DNA from: Aradus depressus
Lineage: Eukaryota > Arthropoda > Insecta > Hemiptera > Aradidae
DNA length: 64,000 nucleotides
Assembly (NCBI GenBank): GCA_963662175.1
Contig: OY759219.1
Location: 27,384,908-27,448,907 of the forward strand
Direction of reading: 5' to 3'
Made by a program: the position numbers and the translations under genes. Positions 59,198-64,000 of this stretch are shown here, piece by piece (the stretch's first letter is position 1; each line of letters opens with the position of its first letter). Under the pieces are notes generated by a model that did no database searches, was not told the origin of the DNA, and was given only the letters and a program-made list of their open reading frames with translations.

Positions 59198-59236
59198 TTC
59201 ACCTGAAGATGTCAGTTTGATGAAACTAGTTGTGGT
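59198..59236 (+). ncRNA. Hammerhead-like motif in the right arm of the split hairpin
   Basis: Stem I UCAC (59199-59202) with GUGG (59232-59235; one G-U pair); core CUGAAGA (59203-59209); extra U (59210); stem II GUCA/UGAU with loop GUU (59211-59221; one G-U pair); GAAA (59222-59225); loopless stem III ACUAGU (59225-59230); U (59231) at the cleavage position. The left-arm partner (near 58133) has lost the motif. Confidence 0.4.
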
Positions 59237-59319
59237 AAAAAATAAAATATGTTGAACTAATACATCTGTATTACTTATTTATAGGAATATAATGCGGAAC
59301 TCCTAATGATATTTTAAAA

Positions 59320-59580
59320 ATTTACAGTGCAATTTTGGTCCTATCTTAAATTTGAAGATACAAAACCGATAGTAAATTTAATAAGCAACAATTTTGGTAA
59401 GAAGCAATTTTTCGATAGGACAAACCGTTTTCGTGTAAATTAAAATAGTCGCAATTTTCGTTCAATATCGGCCAAAATATTATCTATGTTAGCACATGTG
59501 AGTTCTTCATTTCAAATTTCAGTTTCATAGATTTCTCAGTTAAGAGTGTTTACAACGTTTCAATCCGTTGAAAACTCGAT
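59320..59580 (+). repeat. Rep-B block
   Basis: TTTCGATAGGACAAACCGTT, TCGTGTAAATTAAAATAGTC, TTCAATATCGGCCAAAATAT and TAGCACATGTGAGTTCTTCA match 7999-8165. Ends at AACGTTTCAATCCGTTGAAA. Confidence 0.6.
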
Positions 59581-59594
59581 CACGGATTTCTGCA

Positions 59595-59720
59595 TGATTG
59601 GAGAGTTTTATTCCGTAGATATAATTCCCTCCTGTTGCCATGGACATCATAAATAACAAAATAACGCCGTTATAGATACATGGCTACATCATCGTACATA
59701 AGGCCAATAAAAAAAATTTA
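59595..59720 (+). mobile_element. SINE-2 remnant without head
   Basis: ATTGGAGAGTTTTATTCCGT, AGATATAATTCCCTCCTGTT and CCATGGACATCATAAATAAC, ending ATAAGGCCAATAAAAAAAAT. The tRNA part is missing or unrecognisable. Confidence 0.65.
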
Positions 59721-61611
59721 ATAACCTGTGAACCAACCTAAATCACTCCATCCATTTAATAGATACACCCGATAATTAATATGATTTTATATACATATTA
59801 TTTTTTTCAATAATTCAAAATTATATAAATGAATAATTAATTCTTTTCAAAATTGTTAAATTAATTACCTCGGATATTATATATATTATATTGGTTTACC
59901 CAAAACAGGGCTGGATAGTCATTAATAAAATAGTATGGGGGGAGGGGGGATGGTGACATTAATTCATTATAGAATTAATGCTCTCACCTTCTAGGTTACA
60001 CATTTACATTAATTAATAATTCTCATTTTTTTTTGAGACATTTTTTTTTTTGTTTAAAATGTCATATGGAAAGTGACAGGTATAAAAATGATCTCCACCC
60101 TTATTTAAAACATTTTTCTGAATATAATACATAACTCAACTGGAGTTACTCTGGAACCCCTGGAATTAGGTCAATCAATTAAATCTGTAGAATAAAACCT
60201 TCCTAAGAACAACTATTATAAACTTCAAAACTATATCTAAATTATCAAATGAAAACTCACCATTAATTTTAATGCTTCTGTATAATTTAAAGTTTTAAAA
60301 AATGAATTATTTTTTATTTATTTTTTATTCTTATTATTTTATGTAAAGGTATATAATTTTTTTATATTTATTCATTTATATTTGTTTAACATATATTTTT
60401 TAATTTTGTTTACATTTGTTATTGTTACATTTTTTTCTTTCTCTTTTCTATATTACGCACATTGGGACCTGATGACATACGAACGTCCCGAAATATCTTT
60501 GTGATAAAGACACTTCCGGAGAAGTTATAAAAAATAGTTATCTTAATTTTTATTAAATTAAAGCAATGTATCTATGTATTAGTGTTATTATTTTTGTACT
60601 CTATATTTCCAAGTATTTATTTATTAATATTTTATTCATTTCATTTATTTTTTGTTAAATATTGTTATTAGGTACTGTGATGTAAACTACGCAACATTTT
60701 TTTATGAATATAAAAAGTAATTTTTGTATTATAATATAATATATATATATTATATATATATATCTAGGTCTTGAAAAAAAAACAAGGGACATAATAAAAT
60801 ATAAAACAGCTGTGAAACAAATGGAGTAGAGTCGAGAGTCGAGAGTGGAGTCATGAGCTAGCTCTTAAAACGGTGCACTGTGAATTGATATGTTTTAAAT
60901 AAAAATGAAGTTGAACAATTAGATGAAAGTTGACTGGGGTGAAGTTGAGATGATATTTGGTAGAAACTTGAAAAGAAGATACATTTGATTATATATATAT
61001 TTTTCAATATGCCCAAACAAACAAAAAAATAATAGTTTTTTAAGTATTTAGTTTAATGATTTTGTTCCATTGTAAATTTTTGTTTTGTTTGTTCAAATGT
61101 TAAGTTTTTTTAAATTTAAATATGTAAATATAGATAATAACCCAATTATTTGTCCTCTTCAAATTCTATTCTATTCATCTTCCCTGTTGGCCCAGTAGTA
61201 TCATTTAAAAAACCTTTGGATTAGAAATTAATATTATTTAAAATTATAAAAAAATTGGTATCTCTTTGTAAATCCAAGGTAAAGTTTGTTAAATGGAATT
61301 CTTTTTTGTTGTATACGTGTAATTTCTTAAAAATTGCACGTCTTTAATTATTGATAATATTTTTTTAGGGCCTTTTTCGAAAAACTACTGTAGAAATCAA
61401 AATTTAAATAAAGAAAAGAGATCAAATTTCTACAGGAAATGTGGTAGCAAAAAAAAGCATTTTATCACAGTACTAATCATAGGTGTGTCAAACTCAAATA
61501 TAATAAATGTAATTTATAAGCTATTTTAATGTATACATTCTTATGACGTATCCTAACCATGTATTGGTTTAACGGAAATAAATAATAATAATAATTATTT
61601 TTAATATTTAT
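59721..61611. other. AT-rich sequence with LINE-like 3' tails
   Basis: 60590-60690 (GTACTCTATATTTCCAAGTA) resembles 42698-42740. 61545-61602 ends GTTTAACGGAAATAAATAAT then AATAATAATTA, as at 42800-42830. An inverted-pair word near 60465 (GGGACCTGATGACATACGAA, CGTCCCGAAATA) resembles a hairpin end but does not fit the hammerhead fold. No coding remnants. Confidence 0.4.
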
Positions 61612-61700
61612 TATGACTCATGCCTGGGCTTGAACTACGCGGTCATATCGCGCTCTTTTGTCGCTGTGGTGGACATGAGCCCGACTCCACTGTGGGAGTA
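61612..61700 (-). mobile_element. SINE-1 3' fragment
   Basis: TTATTATGACTCATGCCTGG, GACATGAGCCCGACTCCACT and GTGGGAGTA: only the last 90 bp of SINE-1. Confidence 0.7.
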
Positions 61701-61970
61701 TTTTCCGAAGTATGGATACATAATCAACTTCAGGTAAAATAGTACATCCTATACTCTTCCAGGATTAATCCACTAAACATTTTTTCAGAAGTGTTCTTCT
61801 TATATTATCTATCCGAAAAAATAAAATGGTGATCCTCCCGTCGGTTCTTTTAGAATCAGTAGAAGTTTTCCCGAAAAAAGTATAAAAGTGGTGGGTAAAT
61901 TCTGAAAAAGTTTCTGAAATGTAACTCATAGTTATGGAGTGCAAAGCAGCTTAACCTAATAATATACATA

Positions 61971-62220
61971 TGTTAGTTAGATTTTGAGACTCATGCCCGA
62001 CCTACTACCAGAGGGCTCTTTCGTCACTCTGTTAGACATTAGCCAGCCTCTACTTTGGGAGTCCTAATTTTGTCTACCCAAGTTCATTCACCTAGGGCTC
62101 TTTAGCGAGTACCTGACATCAGACTCGGTACCATGGCTTAACGCCCTTTCCGAAGGGCGGCCAGCTCTCAGATAGAAAGCTTAAGGCCTCAGCCGGGTTC
62201 CGAAGCCGCGTTCTTGACGC
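61971..62220 (-). mobile_element. SINE-1, diverged, CTAA tail
   Basis: Minus-strand copy with several deletions. The B-box region is GGTTCGGAACCC-like (CCGGGTTCCGAAGCCGCG on the plus strand). The A-box part of the head is lost at 62215. Confidence 0.7.
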
Positions 62221-62506
62221 TTTCCAAACGTATGTAGATGAACGTTTGAGTTACATTTTAGCTTTGCTCCCTCAAAACGTTCAAAATTGTAATGACATCA
62301 AATCCCTTCTGTTGGAGTACCATAAGTATTCAAAGTATGCCGTGAAGTTCTCGACAAAAAATATCACCTTTGTCGCCTACAACCTCTCTGTTGATAGAAT
62401 GTCAACTCATTTTCATGAGTTTTTTAAAATCCCTACCCTTTTCCGCCTCATATTTTACGTTCTTTTCGCAACCCTTTTTCACTCCCCCCCAAAAAAAAAT
62501 TCATGA
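62210..62506 (+). CDS. Unidentified coding-like frame, possibly a transposon-protein remnant
   Basis: Open from about 62212 (DAFQTYVDERLSYILALLPQ) through NVQNCNDIKSLLLEYHKYSK, YAVKFSTKNITFVAYNLSVD and a hydrophobic stretch IPTLFRLIFYVLFATLFHS to a TGA. It reads like real protein and the opposite strand is not open over this length. A further plus-strand segment, DEESLKAVKRIPQQG, follows in another frame at 62512-62560. I cannot name the family. The frame begins at the edge of a SINE, so its true start is lost. Confidence 0.35.
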   Translation, partial: VLDAFQTYVDERLSYILALLPQNVQNCNDIKSLLLEYHKYSKYAVKFSTKNITFVAYNLSVDRMSTHFHEFFKIPTLFRLIFYVLFATLFHSPPKKNS

Positions 62507-62509
62507 GGG

Positions 62510-63290
62510 TTGACGAAGAATCCTTGAAAGCGGTAAAAAGGATTCCTCAACAAGGGAGGGGAGGCATTTTCCCAAGCCCCTAAATATTGATGAAATACCG
62601 CGGCGGGGAGAGGGGGGGGGGGGAGGGGGTGTTTTCGGGTGGCAACCATAATTCAAATGGACATGAGGAGAAAATCAAAGATATACTGCCCTCAACGCAG
62701 AGCCCTCTCACATATAAATATATATATATTTTTCTATTGTAAAATTCAACAATACGATGGAATAAGTAGAATTGGATTCACTTGTGCCAGTTTTGACAAT
62801 GACATTAAATATTCAATTCATTCTTACTGGCAATTTGAAACGGCAATTCGAAATTTCGGAAATAATAATCTTGTTTATTCGTCGGTAATGTAGAGGGAAT
62901 GTAAAGGCAAACCCAAAACCTCGATAATCTTCAAAATACGGAAGTCAAGACACGAAATGACAGACTTTAGAAGTATAGGGAGAGTTACGTAATCGGTGGT
63001 CAAAAATTTGATGTTCTATTTTCAACGGAATTTGCGTATGTATGGGTGTGTTTTCGAACACAATAACTTCCGATATAATGAATAGTAATATTAGGGAGGG
63101 GCTGAACACAAAAACTCTAATAACTTATGTAATGAACGTATCGACATGAAATTTTCTACTTTCAACGGTACTTATAAGGATGCTGCTTATATCATGAAAA
63201 TCGATTCAATAATGTTTGAGCTAACTTGTTATAAACATGCAGAAAGGCAAAACTACAGATTTATATATTTAAATAAAAACTCATATTGAA
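62510..63290. repeat. G run, unassigned sequence and a Rep-A piece
   Basis: 62606-62630 is a G/A-rich run. 62985-63190 is Rep-A in reverse orientation (AATAACTTCCGATATAATGA, AAAACTCTAATAACTTATGT, CGTATCGACATGAAATTTTC). Confidence 0.5.
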
Positions 63291-63584
63291 TCAGTTAGGT
63301 ATATGCTGTTGCGGACTTTTTATTGTCAATAATTCCTCCATATTTGATATAACTTCAATGGTTTTAGGCAATGTGTAAATGGGGCCCAGACGCCCGTTTC
63401 TCCTTCGACTTGCTTCACTTTTACCATTACTGCTCAGCTTCCCTTTGATAAAGCGTGAAAATGTAAGCCTTTGGTCCACCAAAATGATATAAGCTTCCCA
63501 ACTGTGAAGGAATTATCCAAATTGATTAAGTAGTTTTCGATATTACCTCAAATACACAAACAAAGAAACTTTGTCTCATTTTAG
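63291..63584. other. Unassigned sequence
   Basis: The minus frame 63291-63482 (ASRRRNGRLGPIYTLPKTIE) is short and matches nothing I know. Confidence 0.35.
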
Positions 63585-63922
63585 TTAGTTATTATGACTC
63601 ATGCCCGGGCTTTAACTAAGAGGTCATATCGCCTACTATCAGAGGGCTCTTTCGTCACTTTGGTGGACATGAGCCCGACTCTACAGTGGGAGTCCTAAAT
63701 TATGCCAACCCTAAATTTTTTATTCACCTAACGAGTACCTGACATCGTACAGGCTCGGAACCATAGCTTAACGTCCCATCCAAAGGACGGCGTGCTTAAG
63801 TTTATTTTACCACCCAGATACAATAAACTAACTAAGAGCCTCGGCCACGTTTCGAACCCACGATCTTGAGCTCAGAAGGCAAGCACGCATGCCGGCGCCC
63901 TCTGAGCTACCGGCGCCCTCTG
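63585..63922 (-). mobile_element. SINE-1 (CTAA tail) with duplicated 5' tip
   Basis: Nearly full length on the minus strand, B box GGTTTCGAAACG-like (CACGTTTCGAACCC on the plus strand). The first bases of the element, GCCGGCGCCCTCT on the plus strand, occur twice (63892-63904 and 63911-63922), a small duplication at the 5' end. Confidence 0.85.
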
Positions 63923-64000
63923 TGTCTGTGACTTGACTGTGTACAGAATGTTCTGAAACCAATCTTAGGACTGTAGTAGCAGTCAGTCTACTGAATGCTG

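Larger units (their letters stand above)
58086..59281. mobile_element. Long hairpin element split by a LINE insertion
   Basis: The left arm is 58086-58143 plus 58697-58795. The right arm (59101-59281) is its reverse complement: TGTTCAGATTCACC..., GTCTAATTTGGTTTATGTAT, GTTGAACTAATACATCTGTA. The central ~300 bp (58800-59090) holds a short minus frame (LLAGAETGILRWAGDVRRN) of unknown nature. Removing the LINE restores a palindrome of about 640 bp. A hammerhead-like motif lies in the right arm. Confidence 0.75.

Noticed and set aside
60462..60500. Another hammerhead-like motif (CTGATGACATACGAACGTCC)
   Set aside because: GGGAC/GTCCC pair outside the core, and no stem II or palindromic stem III forms at the right positions.

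Overview
This window looks like a repeat-rich, intergenic stretch of an arthropod nuclear genome, most likely an insect. It is AT-rich, contains (TA)n and long homopolymer runs, and has no bacterial-type gene packing. I see tRNA-headed SINEs with polymerase III A and B boxes, non-LTR retrotransposons of several clades, TIR/MITE elements, hAT and mariner relics and long palindromes. I do not recognise a complete host protein-coding gene. The insect suggestion rests on the Jockey-type elements and on SINE tails built from CCTAA, the complement of the insect telomere unit TTAGG. I cannot name the species.

Layout. 1-5.1 kb: RTE tail, SINEs, a composite repeat I call Rep-A, a CGBP1/BED-like ORF and a palindromic TIR element. 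5.9-14 kb: MITEs (hairpin family, a pogo-like element, a 90-bp TIR element), a second repeat family (Rep-B), several SINEs and one SINE nested in another. 15-21 kb: an intact Jockey-type non-LTR retrotransposon (16617-20864) with both ORFs open and an 11-bp target-site duplication, the only clearly intact autonomous element here. 21.1-24 kb: Jockey and RTE relics plus two long palindromes. 24-27 kb: Rep-A interrupted by a hAT-derived insertion with a BED-finger exon, flanked by a direct duplication. 28-36 kb: young SINEs, LINE 3' ends, possible spliced leader exons and a hairpin element. 36-48 kb: dense Rep-A with embedded SINEs of two families and Loa/I-like LINE relics. 49-54 kb: mariner relic, GC-richer unclassified block, Jockey tail. 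54.2-54.65 kb: a minisatellite. 55-59.3 kb: nested Rep-A/hAT/SINE and a palindrome carrying a truncated LINE. 59.3-64 kb: AT-rich sequence, LINE-like tails, SINEs and an unassigned open frame.

How the parts relate. The SINEs encode no protein and must borrow a LINE's machinery. Six SINE-1 copies with CCTAA tails have target-site duplications of 11-13 bp (five perfect, one with a single mismatch). Copies with a CTAA tail are more decayed, so there are two tail subfamilies of different age. The SINE-2 family ends in poly-A and appears to have spread partly as a passenger inside Rep-A. Several palindromic elements carry, near their ends, a motif that folds on paper like a hammerhead ribozyme (CUGANGA, stem II, GAAA, palindromic stem III), always with one extra U after CUGANGA. 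That shared motif is the most intriguing signal I found.

Limits: all coordinates come from reading by eye. Family and clade names rest on motif recognition, not on searches. Boundaries of Rep-A and Rep-B blocks are approximate.
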